Shown: positions 1-8,680 of the stretch, in pieces
Position numbering within the stretch: the stretch's first letter is position 1
How the letters are laid out: each line of letters opens with the position of its first letter
Assembly (NCBI GenBank): GCA_019114005.1
Contig: DXGH01000033.1
Location: 1 to 55,968 of the forward strand
Source of the DNA: Candidatus Acetatifactor stercoripullorum
GTDB lineage: Bacteria; Bacillota; Clostridia; Lachnospirales; Lachnospiraceae
Direction: 5' to 3'
DNA: 55,968 nt
Program-made: the position numbers and the translations under genes
The notes under the pieces: generated by a model
The model's input: only the letters and a program-made list of their open reading frames with translations
Told to the model about the DNA's origin: nothing
Database searches by the model: none

Positions 1-1
1 A

Positions 2-607
2 AGCATTGATTTTTCTCTTGGTACTAGGTATTATGGTTATGTTAGGCTTACCTTGCACACCATAGCGGGATATCAGATGGAAAATGCGGCCCTTGCGGTA
101 CGCTGCGCAGAGGTGCTGGACGGTGGAAAAACCATCTCAAGGGAGCATCTGATCCGTGGAATAGAGAAGTGCTTTTGGGCCGGCAGGATGGAAGAGGTGC
201 TGCCGGAGGTCTATCTGGACGGGGCCCATAACGAGGACGGCATCCGGGCGTTTCTGGATACGGTAAAAATGGATGGCTGGCAAGGGAAAAGGAGCCTTTT
301 ATTTAGTGTGGCTGCAGATAAGGATTACGGACATATGCTGCAGAGAGTGGTGCAGTCCGGGCTGTTTGACCGCATTGCGGCAGCGCATATGAAAAACAAA
401 AGAGCTGTGCAGCTTGCAGCGCTTGACAGATTGTTTTTACGGTACCCTGGCTGCAGATACACCTTATACGACAATGTTGATACTGCTTTCTGCGCGCTTT
501 TGGAGGAGCAGAGAAAGTCCCGGGGGCAGATTGGGGAGGAACGCATTTATATTGCGGGAAGCCTTTATCTGGCGGGCGAAATAAAGGAGCTGTTAGCGCA
601 TGATTAA
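2..607 (+). CDS. folC: Folylpolyglutamate synthase, C-terminal part (cut by window edge)
   Basis: C-terminal part of a Mur-ligase-family folylpolyglutamate/dihydrofolate synthase, which adds glutamates to folates in the cytoplasm. The reading frame is already open at base 2, so the gene begins left of the window; a TTG at 53 is internal. Two family marks are visible: the segment just before the C-terminal domain (HTIAGYQMENAALAV, equivalent to the G-x-HQ-x-x-N-A-A motif of FolC) and the start of the C-terminal domain with YLDGAHNEDG. About 200 residues are present, which is roughly the last half of a normal FolC. The stop overlaps the start of a 50-codon gene, so the two are probably translationally coupled. 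The ATP-binding P-loop lies outside the window and cannot be checked. Confidence 0.9.
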   Translation, partial: SIDFSLGTRYYGYVRLTLHTIAGYQMENAALAVRCAEVLDGGKTISREHLIRGIEKCFWAGRMEEVLPEVYLDGAHNEDGIRAFLDTVKMDGWQGKRSLLFSVAADKDYGHMLQRVVQSGLFDRIAAAHMKNKRAVQLAALDRLFLRYPGCRYTLYDNVDTAFCALLEEQRKSRGQIGEERIYIAGSLYLAGEIKELLAHD

Positions 608-752
608 TTTTGAGGAAGAGCTGAAGAAATTTCATCCCAGTCTTGAGGTGGAGGATGCGGAGGAAGCAATTTACAACCAGGATTTGACGGATATGGCGGA
701 TATTCTGGTGAAGATGATAAAGGAATCGGAAGGAAAGAAGGAACAGTCATAA
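600..752 (+). CDS. Small conserved-looking protein overlapping folC (50 aa)
   Basis: A 50-residue acidic protein (begins MINFEEELKKFHPSLEVED) whose ATG lies 8 bases inside the end of folC. Upstream, GGCGGGCGAAATAAAGGAGCTG supplies an AGGAG ribosome binding site at the right distance. The composition (many E, K, D; amphipathic stretch YNQDLTDMADILVKMIKE) is that of a real soluble helical protein, and the gene ends shortly before the next ribosome binding site. I do not recognise the family and assign no function. The folC overlap suggests co-translation. Confidence 0.65.
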   Translation: MINFEEELKKFHPSLEVEDAEEAIYNQDLTDMADILVKMIKESEGKKEQS

Positions 753-780
753 GAAACAGTCATGGGAAAGAGGTGTGCAA

Positions 781-2199
781 ATGTTTTGTTATAACTGTGG
801 CTGTCGCCTGTCGGAGCACGATTTTTGTACGGCCTGCGGAGCGGATGTCTCTCTTTACAAGAAGATAATGCAGGTTTCCAATATGTACTACAACGAAGGT
901 CTGGAAAGGGCCGGAGTCAGGGACTTGACCGGGGCCATAGGCAGCCTGCGGCAGAGTCTTAAATTCAATAAAAACAATATTGAGGCCAGAAATCTTTTAG
1001 GCCTTGTGTATTTTGAGATGGGCGAGGTGGTGGCGGCCCTGAGCGAATGGGTGATCAGCAAAAACCTGCGGGGAGAGAAAAATATTGCGGACGACTATAT
1101 CGAAATGATACAGACCAATGCTTCCCGGTTAGAGGCCATCAATCAGACCATTAAAAAGTATAATCAGGCTTTGGCTTACTGTGGGCAGGACAGCAAGGAT
1201 TTGGCGGTGATCCAGCTGAAAAAGGTACTCTCCTTAAACCCCAAATTCGTACGGGCCCATCAGCTGCTGGCCCTTTTGTATATGGACAGTGAAAATTGGG
1301 AGAAGGCCAGGCGGGAGCTGAAAAAGTGCATGGCCATTGACCGGAACAACACCCAGACACTGCGCTATCTGCAGGAGGTGGAGCAGATGCTTCAGCCGGA
1401 AGAGGGTGTAAAGCAGATGCCCAGGCACAGGAAAGATGAGGCAGTGCGCTACCAGAGCGACAATGAGATTATCATTCAGCCGTTAAATGTGAAAGAAACC
1501 AGAGGAGGCGGCGTATCCACTCTGGTGAATCTGGGGATTGGACTTGTGATCGGCCTGGCGGCAATGTATTTTCTGGTGGTGCCTGCAGCCGTATCTAATG
1601 CCAACAATGAGGCTCAGAAAACCATAACGGAGATTGGAAACCAGCTGGATACAAGAACTGCCCGGATTACGGAGCTGGAGGCGCAAATCGCAAATCTGGA
1701 ACAGGAAAATGCTTCTTTGAACCAGGAGCTTGAGGGCTATGTGGGGGCGGACGGCACCCTGCAGACCATCGATAATCTTCTTTCGGCTGCAACCGCATAT
1801 CTGGAGAACCAGGATGCACAGCAGACGGGAGAAAACCTGGAGAGCATTGCCCAAAGCGTAAATATTGAGGATACGTCACAGGCCTTTCAAAGCCTGTACA
1901 ATGTGCTTCTGGGGGCCGTAGGGCCAGAGCTTTCCCAGACCTATTATGCGGAGGGAACCACGGCCTATAACGATGAGGACTATGGGGCCGCCATTGAAAG
2001 CTTTACCAGGGCAGTATATTACGATGCCGCAAACGCGGAGGCTTTGTACAGTCTGGCCGATGCCTACCGCTTAAACGGCGATACGGAGAACGCTGTTGCG
2101 ACCTATGACAGAGTGATAGAGCTGTTTCCCGATACGGACAGGGCAAGGCGCGCACAGCGTTACCGGGATGATCTCAGCACAGCTGGAGGCAGCCAGTAA
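781..2199 (+). CDS. Zinc-ribbon, membrane-spanning TPR protein
   Basis: About 472 residues. The N-terminus is a zinc ribbon with two C-x-x-C pairs (residues 3/6 and 16/19). TPR-like helical repeats follow (about residues 30-200, including LSLNPKFVRAHQLLALLY), then one hydrophobic membrane segment near 245-271, a coiled coil (about 275-320), and two more TPR units at the C-terminus (SFTRAVYYDAANAEALYSLA and its neighbour). The layout suggests a cytoplasmic sensor/scaffold half joined through the membrane to an external TPR half. ATG 781 follows AGAGG at proper spacing and is preferred to the GTG two codons earlier. Partner unknown. The gene is closed by a strong terminator, so it ends the folC transcription unit. 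Confidence 0.75.
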   Translation: MFCYNCGCRLSEHDFCTACGADVSLYKKIMQVSNMYYNEGLERAGVRDLTGAIGSLRQSLKFNKNNIEARNLLGLVYFEMGEVVAALSEWVISKNLRGEKNIADDYIEMIQTNASRLEAINQTIKKYNQALAYCGQDSKDLAVIQLKKVLSLNPKFVRAHQLLALLYMDSENWEKARRELKKCMAIDRNNTQTLRYLQEVEQMLQPEEGVKQMPRHRKDEAVRYQSDNEIIIQPLNVKETRGGGVSTLVNLGIGLVIGLAAMYFLVVPAAVSNANNEAQKTITEIGNQLDTRTARITELEAQIANLEQENASLNQELEGYVGADGTLQTIDNLLSAATAYLENQDAQQTGENLESIAQSVNIEDTSQAFQSLYNVLLGAVGPELSQTYYAEGTTAYNDEDYGAAIESFTRAVYYDAANAEALYSLADAYRLNGDTENAVATYDRVIELFPDTDRARRAQRYRDDLSTAGGSQ

Positions 2200-2230
2200 A
2201 AAACAACAGAATGGAAAAAGTACGAAAGAA

Positions 2231-2262
2231 AAGAACCTGCATAGCATTATGCAGGTTCTTTT
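2231..2262 (+). terminator. Intrinsic terminator after the TPR gene
   Basis: A perfect 13-bp stem (AAGAACCTGCATA / TATGCAGGTTCTT) with a GCAT loop, followed by T residues. It separates the folC-TPR unit from the spoIIA operon. Because the 5' arm is preceded by A residues it could also work on the other strand. Confidence 0.85.
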
Positions 2263-2328
2263 GCACGTGCGAAGGAGGACGACAAAGCGGATGCGGAAAA
2301 AGAAAAGGGGAAGAGAGGAAGGAAGCAA

Positions 2329-2634
2329 ATGGAGGAGTTTCAGGTTATTGACAACTGTCTGATGGTCAGACTGCCAAAAGAGGTGGATCATCATCTGGCC
2401 GGTTATATCTGCGAGAATGCGGATCGGTATATTGTGCGGGAGAATGTGAGTAATGTGGTTTTCGACTTTGAGGATACCAGGTTTATGGATTCCTCAGGCA
2501 TTGGCATTATCATGGGACGTTATAAAAAGATTGCCTGCTTTGGCGGACGTGTTTACGCCATTCATGCGGACAGGCAGATACAGCGGATTTTGAAGATTTC
2601 CGGACTGACCAGAATTGTGGAAATATTAAATTAG
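2329..2634 (+). CDS. spoIIAA: Anti-sigma F factor antagonist SpoIIAA
   Basis: A 101-residue STAS-domain protein that releases sigma F in the forespore. In the known system the unphosphorylated form binds SpoIIAB, and phosphorylation on a conserved serine inactivates it. That serine is visible in [14 protein letters not shown] (about residue 55-56). Length and position as first gene of a three-gene operon with spoIIAB and sigF match the family. The start follows a purine-rich AGAGGAAGGAAGC site. The phosphatase SpoIIE that reactivates it is not in the window. Confidence 0.93.
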   Translation: MEEFQVIDNCLMVRLPKEVDHHLAGYICENADRYIVRENVSNVVFDFEDTRFMDSSGIGIIMGRYKKIACFGGRVYAIHADRQIQRILKISGLTRIVEILN

Positions 2635-2762
2635 AAACGGAGAAAAAAAGCATGATTGCAGAAATGAAGGAAAAGCCAGAAGTGAAAGAAAAGTCGGAAG
2701 TAAAAGAAAAGGCAGAGATGGAAAAACAAAAAGGAAGTCAGGAAGTATGGAGGGGAGCAGAC

Positions 2763-3257
2763 ATGAGAAACGAAATGGAGCTTACATTCGATGCGGTTTC
2801 CAATAACGAAAGCTTTGCCAGAGTAGCGGTGGCGGCTTTTGTGTCCCATTTAAACCCTACCCTGGAGGAGCTTGCGGACATTAAGACGGCAGTGTCGGAG
2901 GCAGTGACCAACTCTATCATACACGGCTACGAAAATCTTTACGGCTACGGCAGGCATGGGGAGGTGAGACCCTCCTACGAGATTGTGCATCCGGGCAAGG
3001 TAAGGATTCGGTGCCTTTTGGAAAAGGGAATCTTACATATTGAGGTTACGGATAAGGGGAAGGGGATTTCGGATATTGAAAGAGCCATGGAGCCCTTGTT
3101 TACCACAAAACCGGAGCTGGAACGCTCGGGAATGGGTTTTGCCTTTATGGAGGCTTTTATGGACGATCTGGAGGTTTCCAGCGTGCCGGGACAGGGAACC
3201 TGTGTGCGGATGAAGAAAAAACTGGGGACCGGCGAATGGATAGACAGAGAGGACTAG
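2763..3257 (+). CDS. spoIIAB: Anti-sigma F factor / serine kinase SpoIIAB
   Basis: GHKL-fold kinase that holds sigma F inactive and phosphorylates SpoIIAA. It aligns from its first residues ([20 protein letters not shown]) to Bacillus SpoIIAB. The N-box [12 protein letters not shown], the DKGKGI glycine box and the ATP-lid motif [16 protein letters not shown] are all present. The start at 2763 has a good GGAGGGG site; an in-frame ATG at 2652 would add 37 residues rich in K and E ([15 protein letters not shown]), which I regard as leader sequence but cannot exclude. About 165 residues, longer than the Bacillus protein because of an insertion of about 17 residues after HGYE. It ends 3 bases before sigF. 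Confidence 0.93.
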   Translation: MRNEMELTFDAVSNNESFARVAVAAFVSHLNPTLEELADIKTAVSEAVTNSIIHGYENLYGYGRHGEVRPSYEIVHPGKVRIRCLLEKGILHIEVTDKGKGISDIERAMEPLFTTKPELERSGMGFAFMEAFMDDLEVSSVPGQGTCVRMKKKLGTGEWIDRED

Positions 3258-3260
3258 CTT

Positions 3261-4025
3261 ATGGAAGATGTGTCAGTACTGATTGCAAAATCCCAGTCGG
3301 GAGATAAAGAGGCCAGAGAAGTACTGATCGAGAAAAACCTGGGACTGGTGCATCATATTGTGAGACGCTTTGCGGGAAGAGGATGTGAAATGGAGGATTT
3401 GTTTCAAATCGGAACCATAGGGCTGATTAAGGCAATCGACAAATTTGACTTAAGCCAGGGCGTAAAGTTTTCCACCTATGCGGTGCCTATGATCACAGGG
3501 GAAATCAAACGTTTTCTGCGGGATGACGGACTGGTGAAGGTGTCCAGGACCATCAAGGAAAATGCGCTGAAGGTGCGCATGGCCAGACAGCGTCTTTGGG
3601 CCAATTTAAACAGAGAGCCGTCGCTTTTGGAAATCAGCAGAGAATCCGGGCTTTCCCGGGAGGAAATTGTGCTTGCCATGGAGGCGGGGGCTGAGGTGGA
3701 ATCCTTATACAGCGCGGTGTATCAGGATGATGGGAGCGAGATGTATCTGGTGGACAGAGTGGTGCAGAACCAGGGGACGGCCTCTGCTGCAGGACTTGGC
3801 GGACTGTGTGATGGAAACGATTATGAAAAGGAGCGGCTCTTGGATCATATGCTGCTTTCACAGCTTTTGGACAGTCTGGAGGCTTCCGACAGAGAGCTGA
3901 TCTATATGCGCTATTTCCAAAATAAGACACAGGTGGAAATTGCCGCAATTTTGGGGGTCAGCCAGGTTCAGGTCAGCAGAATGGAAAAAAAGATACTTTT
4001 ACGGCTGCGGGAGCGGGCGGGCTGA
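3261..4025 (+). CDS. sigF: RNA polymerase sigma factor SigF (forespore)
   Basis: A 254-residue sigma-70-family factor that directs early forespore transcription. Region 2 is clear (NLGLVHHIVRRFAGRG, EDLFQIGTIGLIKAIDKFD, and FSTYAVPMITGEIKRFLRDDG, the typical SigF/SigG/SigB signature), and region 4 has the helix-turn-helix KTQVEIAAILGVSQVQVSRMEKKIL. Between them lies an insert rich in G and A (QGTASAAGLGGLCDGN) in the region 3-4 linker. It sits directly behind spoIIAB, as in other endospore formers. SigG was considered, but the operon context decides for SigF. Confidence 0.94.
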   Translation: MEDVSVLIAKSQSGDKEAREVLIEKNLGLVHHIVRRFAGRGCEMEDLFQIGTIGLIKAIDKFDLSQGVKFSTYAVPMITGEIKRFLRDDGLVKVSRTIKENALKVRMARQRLWANLNREPSLLEISRESGLSREEIVLAMEAGAEVESLYSAVYQDDGSEMYLVDRVVQNQGTASAAGLGGLCDGNDYEKERLLDHMLLSQLLDSLEASDRELIYMRYFQNKTQVEIAAILGVSQVQVSRMEKKILLRLRERAG

Positions 4026-4169
4026 TTTTGATTCATTAATATTTTATAAAAATTGTTATTTTTTCTTTTTTTTCCTCACATTTTAGATTATCATGAAAGA
4101 TAAAGGCGGCTGCGGTCGAAACAGGCAGACTGCGGCACGGATGTGAAAAAAGGAGAGAAGAAAATACCC

Positions 4170-5294
4170 ATGAAAAATAACAGAAACGGCAGCCGGACTA
4201 CGGAGGACAGACTGGAGAGGAGCGGACGCAGGAGAAATAACAGAATCAGCTCCATTCTTGTGATGTTTGGATGCCTTCTTGTATTAGTGCTTGTGACTTA
4301 TCTGGCCGGCGTTCTTTATATGTGGATAGATGCGGAATTTCAGAAGAATGCTGATGACATTGCGGAGGCGGTGATGCTTTCCGAGCAGGAGGGCCAGGTC
4401 ACCTATACTCAGGAGGAGCTTGACGCCATGGTGGCGCAGGCAAAGGAGGAGGCGGGGACAGAGGCCTCCCAGGAAATTCTGGAGGGAATCAAAGCCTCTC
4501 TTACAGCCGGAGAAACGACGGTGGAAACCCTTCGTCCCTACTACCCCGACGAGCTGGTGGTGGTGAGCGGCGGCACTTTCCATTTTGTACCCATACAAAA
4601 GGATCTGCGCTTGAATGATTACACCCAGGAGAATTTGAATATTCTGGAGACGGGGGAATACCAATATCTGGAAAACGGACAGGTGACCTCCCATAAGGGG
4701 ATTGACGTGTCCAAGCACCAGGGAGAAATCGACTGGCAGCAGGTGGCGGCAGATGGCGTTGAGTATGCCTTTATCCGGGTGGGGCTTAGAGGCTACGGCA
4801 CCGGAAAGCTGGTGGAGGATGAGTATTTTGAGCAGAATATCACAGGGGCGCTGAGCGCCGGAATCAAGGTGGGGGTTTATTTTTATACCCAGGCCATAAA
4901 CGAAGAGGAGCTTATGGAGGAGGCCAATTTTGTACTGGAGAAAATTGCACCCTACCGGATAGAATGCCCTGTGGTGTTTGACGTGGAAAAGGTATCAGGG
5001 GACGATGGACGCATGAACAGCCTCACGGTGGAGGAGCGCACAAACCTTACTCTTTTGTTCTGCCAGACCATTGAAAATGCAGGCTATAAGCCTATGATAT
5101 ACCATAATATGGAGATGGGTGCGCTTCTGCTTGATCTTGCGAAGCTGGAGAATTATGACAAATGGTTTGCTTATTATAATGCAGATTTTTATTATCCCTA
5201 CCAGTATGAAATCTGGCAGTATACGGACAATGGCACTGTAAACGGCATTGACGGGCCGGTGGATTTGAATATCAGCTTTGGGCCTCTTTGGTAA
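4170..5294 (+). CDS. Membrane-anchored GH25 lysozyme
   Basis: About 374 residues. A basic cytoplasmic N-terminus and one membrane segment (SSILVMFGCLLVLVLVTYLA) are followed by a spacer and a glycoside hydrolase 25 domain from about residue 176 (GIDVSKHQGEIDWQQV, then AFIRVGLRGYG, PVVFDVEK, and YEIWQYTDNG near the end). The two acids expected for catalysis, D of GIDVSKH and the D-x-E of FDVEK, are present. GH25 enzymes cut the MurNAc-GlcNAc bond of peptidoglycan, so it should act outside the membrane on the wall. ATG 4170 follows AAAGGAGAG; the upstream GTG at 4143 has no ribosome binding site. It lies behind sigF with about 145 bp between them, so a sporulation role is possible but not shown. 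Confidence 0.88.
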   Translation: MKNNRNGSRTTEDRLERSGRRRNNRISSILVMFGCLLVLVLVTYLAGVLYMWIDAEFQKNADDIAEAVMLSEQEGQVTYTQEELDAMVAQAKEEAGTEASQEILEGIKASLTAGETTVETLRPYYPDELVVVSGGTFHFVPIQKDLRLNDYTQENLNILETGEYQYLENGQVTSHKGIDVSKHQGEIDWQQVAADGVEYAFIRVGLRGYGTGKLVEDEYFEQNITGALSAGIKVGVYFYTQAINEEELMEEANFVLEKIAPYRIECPVVFDVEKVSGDDGRMNSLTVEERTNLTLLFCQTIENAGYKPMIYHNMEMGALLLDLAKLENYDKWFAYYNADFYYPYQYEIWQYTDNGTVNGIDGPVDLNISFGPLW

Positions 5295-5304
5295 ATGGAA
5301 ATGC

Positions 5305-5352
5305 AAAAGGGCAGGATTTCCGAAAAGGAATTACGGAAATCCTGCCCTTTTT
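5305..5352. terminator. Bidirectional terminator between convergent genes
   Basis: An 18-bp perfect inverted repeat (AAAAGGGCAGGATTTCCG and its complement) with an 11-nt loop and A/T tracts on both sides. It lies between the GH25 gene and the convergent chemoreceptor gene and can serve both. Confidence 0.9.
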
Positions 5353-5393
5353 GGTAAGGCAAAAAATTGGTGAGGCTTTTTCAGATCAAAACT

Positions 5394-6887
5394 TTATAGG
5401 TAATCCTTGATTTCGTCAATTTTATTTTGGACATTTTGAATGGCTGTGCGTACACCCTCTGCGTGAATCAGGTTGCGTTCGCTCATTTCCTGTACCTGCT
5501 CTGCACTGGCGGTTACCTCCTGCGTGGAGGCGGAAAGCTGTGATATATTGTCCACAATCCGGTTGTTGGAGTGGGCAAGACCCGAAATCTGTTCGTCAAT
5601 GGCGCTGATATCCTCAATAAGGCTTGTCATGTTATTGTTTAATACGGTAAAGGATTCAGCGGCAGTGAGTATATTTTCATTTTGCAGCTTGGTCTCCTCT
5701 AAGGAGCTGTCCACAGAGACCACCACCTCTTTGGCGTTTGCGTTTAATTCGCTGGTGATTCGGGTAATTTCTTCCGTAGAGCTCTTGGTCTGTTCGGCAA
5801 GCTGGCGGATTTGATCAGCTACCACCGCAAAGCCTCTGCCTGCTTCCCCGGCTCTTGCGCTTTCGATGGAAGCGTTCAGGGCCAGAAGATTGGTCTGGCT
5901 GGAAATCTGGAGAATCATTCCGGCGATATTTTCCACTTCCTTTGTCTTGTCTTGGAGCCTTGCCATGGACTGGGTAACCGCATGATTGGTGTCGGCAATT
6001 TTTGCGGACTGCTCCTTTAGGTCGTCCATGACTTTCATGTTATTTTGAATGCTTTCGTTGGATTGTGTAGCCACCTCTACCATCTTTTTGGAGCGCTCCT
6101 GAGTTTCATTGATGGCCTCCTGGATGGTCTGGGTCATATTGTTCTGCTCCTCAATGCTTTGGGCTGTTGTGCTGGTGGCGGAAGAAATTTCCTTCATGCT
6201 CTGGGCCGTCTTGGTGGCGGCATCTACCAGCTCATTCACCTGAGTGTCGCTTGCGGCAGTCTGCTCCTGTACAGTCTTGGAGATATCCAGAATGTGATCC
6301 AGCATGGTCTTTTGTCTCTGGCTCTGCTCCTGCAGGGAGCCAAGAGCATGGTCGCTGAACAGCTTGGAGACGCTGCTGACCTTGCAGAGTACAAAAAAGA
6401 TAATGTACAGACACACGCTTCTGCACAGCGAGTCAATATCCATGACGCTTTCTCCCTTTACCATGCGGACTGTAGAAACCAGGGTAAAAAGAACCGCGTA
6501 GGCAATGCAGATGATGCGGTAGCATTTGTGGTCGTAATAGGGAATCTGCAGGGCCAGTATAATAATGACTGCATAGTAAATAAACTCTGCGTTGGTCTGT
6601 ACCCCTAACAGCAGAAATTCCAGTCCGATGGCGATAGAAACAAAAAGCTTCAGGCGGGCGCTTTCCTTATTGCGGAAATACAAAATCAGGCCGACCGTCA
6701 AAAAAATCAGCACAAAAACAGTGTTCCCATACGCTGTTGCGGAAGAAATGTTTTGAATCAGCAGCTTCATCAGAAGATAGACCAGAAACATACACCAAAG
6801 AAGGGAAGAGGCTAGTATGTACAGGCCGTTCATTTTCCGGAAGCGCATGGACGCGTTGTTATAGGAATAATTGTTTTCTGGGTTCAT
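5394..6887 (-). CDS. Methyl-accepting chemotaxis protein with polytopic membrane domain
   Basis: A 497-residue chemoreceptor. The N-terminal 160 or so residues are almost entirely membrane segments (for example [62 protein letters not shown]) with no sizeable external sensor domain. The rest is the coiled-coil signalling domain, with the hairpin tip [21 protein letters not shown] and [18 protein letters not shown]. It should couple to CheA/CheW; those genes are not here. A signal sensed within the membrane or by a partner is an inference from the missing external domain. A TATAAT -10 box lies upstream. Confidence 0.88.
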   Translation of the reverse strand: MNPENNYSYNNASMRFRKMNGLYILASSLLWCMFLVYLLMKLLIQNISSATAYGNTVFVLIFLTVGLILYFRNKESARLKLFVSIAIGLEFLLLGVQTNAEFIYYAVIIILALQIPYYDHKCYRIICIAYAVLFTLVSTVRMVKGESVMDIDSLCRSVCLYIIFFVLCKVSSVSKLFSDHALGSLQEQSQRQKTMLDHILDISKTVQEQTAASDTQVNELVDAATKTAQSMKEISSATSTTAQSIEEQNNMTQTIQEAINETQERSKKMVEVATQSNESIQNNMKVMDDLKEQSAKIADTNHAVTQSMARLQDKTKEVENIAGMILQISSQTNLLALNASIESARAGEAGRGFAVVADQIRQLAEQTKSSTEEITRITSELNANAKEVVVSVDSSLEETKLQNENILTAAESFTVLNNNMTSLIEDISAIDEQISGLAHSNNRIVDNISQLSASTQEVTASAEQVQEMSERNLIHAEGVRTAIQNVQNKIDEIKDYL

Positions 6888-6936
6888 GCTTCACCTCGTT
6901 TCTGCATCCGCCTTGCGGGGATGCCTGTTTACTGAT

Positions 6937-6965
6937 ATTATAACCTGAAATCCTCTGATTTTCTA
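6937..6965 (-). promoter_or_regulatory. Candidate promoter of the polytopic chemoreceptor gene
   Basis: On the minus strand, TAGAAA and TATAAT are separated by 17 bp, about 50 bp before the ATG. The -10 box is perfect, the -35 box weak. The leader can fold GCATCC with GGATGC. I see no cyclic di-GMP riboswitch core in it. Confidence 0.45.
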
Positions 6966-6994
6966 CTTTTTTCCGCAAAAAAAGGAAGAAAGGA

Positions 6995-7465
6995 CTAGTA
7001 GCCTTCTTTCCTGCGCATAAGCCGCAGCTGTCTTCTTTTTTCCGCATTTTCCCACTCCATGCGTTCTCCCTCATTTTCAAGCAGCAAGGGAGGAACGGGC
7101 GTGGGCTTTCCATCGTCGCCCATGGCCACCATGACAAAATAGGCCCTGTTAATGGGATGCCTTGTGCCGTCTGTATCCTCCCTGTAGGTGTCGACCCGGA
7201 CCTCCATGGAGGTAGTGCCCACATGGGTCACTCTTCCGATGAGCACAATGATATCGTTCAAGTAGGCGCCTGACTTAAAATAGAGATTATCGATGGCCAC
7301 GGTGGTGGCATTGCGTCCGCAGTGGCGTCTTGCCGCAGCGCCGGCCACTTCGTCGATCCAGGCTAAAAGCCGTCCGCCGAACAGCCTGCCGAAGCCGTTG
7401 ATGTCCGGATAGATGACCACCCGAAGCTGCTCCGTCTCAGAATCAGATACTCTTTTTGGTTCCAT
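6995..7465 (-). CDS. Acyl-CoA thioesterase (hotdog fold)
   Basis: A 156-residue single-hotdog acyl-CoA hydrolase of the YciA/YkhA type. Family marks: NGFGRLFGGRLLAWIDEVAGAAARRHCG, VAIDNLYFKSGAYLNDIIVLIGRVTHVGTTSMEVRVD. The G-G-x-L-L-x-x-x-D catalytic helix is intact (aspartate of WIDEVA). It would hydrolyse acyl-CoA to free acid and CoA in the cytoplasm; the chain length preferred cannot be read from sequence. It is separated from the neighbouring minus-strand genes by short gaps and could be transcribed alone. Confidence 0.88.
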   Translation of the reverse strand: MEPKRVSDSETEQLRVVIYPDINGFGRLFGGRLLAWIDEVAGAAARRHCGRNATTVAIDNLYFKSGAYLNDIIVLIGRVTHVGTTSMEVRVDTYREDTDGTRHPINRAYFVMVAMGDDGKPTPVPPLLLENEGERMEWENAEKRRQLRLMRRKEGY

Positions 7466-7539
7466 AGCATTCCCTCGTTCGTATATATGATAGCTTCAGT
7501 GTAATACAAACCTAAGGGAAACTCAAGGAAATTCTTAAG

Positions 7540-8166
7540 TCAGGCCTCCTCCTCACTGCCCTCTCTGTCCGCCGTTTCGATTAAGGCCATATCCACATCT
7601 TTTTCGTAATTGCGCATGGCAACCTCAATGGGGGTAGGATCCTTTGTAATCCTGCGTCCGCCCACATGGTTGAAAAACAGGATAATCCCGGCGGCCAGAC
7701 CGATGGAATAAGATACCTCAAGCACGTTTAAGCCCTCCGGCTCTCTGTTCATGACCAGTCTGTAAAATTCCGTAAAAACATCGTTGATTCCCACATCATT
7801 GTGATAGGCCATAATGGTAAAGGCAGTGCCGAAAAAGCTTACCATACATACAAGGGCCGCCTTAAGCCATTGCCGCCAGCCCTTGCGCTTGTCTGCTAAA
7901 ACCCATTCCACCAACACATCTGTCTCCCCCACAATCTGTACGGTGATATTAGGACAGGCTTGTTCCATCAGCTCCACAACCTTAAGGGTGCTCAGCACAA
8001 ATCTTTTGCAGGAGTCACTGGAAAAGCGGTGCACCTTCAGGGATTTCAGCTTTGCGCTTATGGTGCTGTCTGCGCAGCGCAGGGCGGCGATATCCGTCAG
8101 AAAGACGTCCGGGGACGCTACCTCCGCATTTCTGCTGCATTTTAGATAAACGGTTGCCTGAGACAT
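7540..8166 (-). CDS. spoVAA: Stage V sporulation protein AA
   Basis: A 208-residue protein of the SpoVA complex in the spore inner membrane, which moves calcium-dipicolinate into the forespore and out on germination. It has a soluble N-terminal domain (about 1-90, with VYLKCSRNAEVASPDVFLTDIA), then two membrane segments (ALVCMVSFFGTAFTIMAYHND and VSYSIGLAAGIILFFNHVGG) and the diagnostic tail TKDPTPIEVAMRNYEKDVD, close to Bacillus SpoVAA (NEEPSPLEVEMFNYQLDLD). It is the second gene of a two-gene unit behind spoVAB, the reverse of the Bacillus order. Confidence 0.9.
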   Translation of the reverse strand: MSQATVYLKCSRNAEVASPDVFLTDIAALRCADSTISAKLKSLKVHRFSSDSCKRFVLSTLKVVELMEQACPNITVQIVGETDVLVEWVLADKRKGWRQWLKAALVCMVSFFGTAFTIMAYHNDVGINDVFTEFYRLVMNREPEGLNVLEVSYSIGLAAGIILFFNHVGGRRITKDPTPIEVAMRNYEKDVDMALIETADREGSEEEA

Positions 8167-8194
8167 TTTTTTCGTCCTTTCTTATGCGTTTTCT

Positions 8195-8680
8195 TTATGC
8201 GGTGCGGTGAAGTTCCCGCCAAAAGTACAAAAGAGAGCCGCACAGCTTTCCAGCGGCCATGCTGACAACGGCCAGACCGATGCCGTGGCGGAAGGAAATC
8301 CGTCTGGTAAAAATAGGAATGCTGTCCAGCATCTCAGCGATGGCCAGGGCAAGGCACCCTACAAACATACCGCTGAACAACCCGAAAATGAGCTGGATGG
8401 CGCCGCCCGCCCGAAGCAGCGCCTCTTCCTGTCCAGGGAAATGCTGCTGCCACCAGGCGCCAAACTGACTGCAGCGGGAGAATACGCTGAGGAAGGAGCC
8501 TGCCAGAGTGCCGAAAATCACCATTTCTTCGTATAACAATATTTTTCCGGCGGTATGGGTTCTTCCTGCAAAGCGGGGAACCAGCCCCACGGCTACAAAA
8601 ACGGTAAATACGCCTGCGGCAGACAAAATGCCATAGGCTGCGCCGGACACGGCCAGAAAAAAAAGCTTGAAAAAATTCAT
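8195..8680 (-). CDS. spoVAB: Stage V sporulation protein AB
   Basis: About 161 residues, strongly hydrophobic with several membrane segments (FFLAVSGAAYGILSAAGVFTVFVAVGLVPRFAGRT near the start). The G-x-F-x-x-F-x-x-x-x-G-x-x-P-R pattern early in the protein is the SpoVAB mark. The start at 8680 has GGAGG at good spacing; an upstream ATG at 8707 has none. It directly precedes spoVAA. Assignment rests on this pattern, length and context, so it is a little weaker than for spoVAA. Confidence 0.82.
   Translation of the reverse strand: MNFFKLFFLAVSGAAYGILSAAGVFTVFVAVGLVPRFAGRTHTAGKILLYEEMVIFGTLAGSFLSVFSRCSQFGAWWQQHFPGQEEALLRAGGAIQLIFGLFSGMFVGCLALAIAEMLDSIPIFTRRISFRHGIGLAVVSMAAGKLCGSLLYFWRELHRTA

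Noticed and set aside
2263..2328. Sigma H promoter before spoIIAA
   Set aside because: AAGGAGGAC looks like part of a sigma H -35, but no GAAT-type -10 lies at a fitting distance, so I do not call it.
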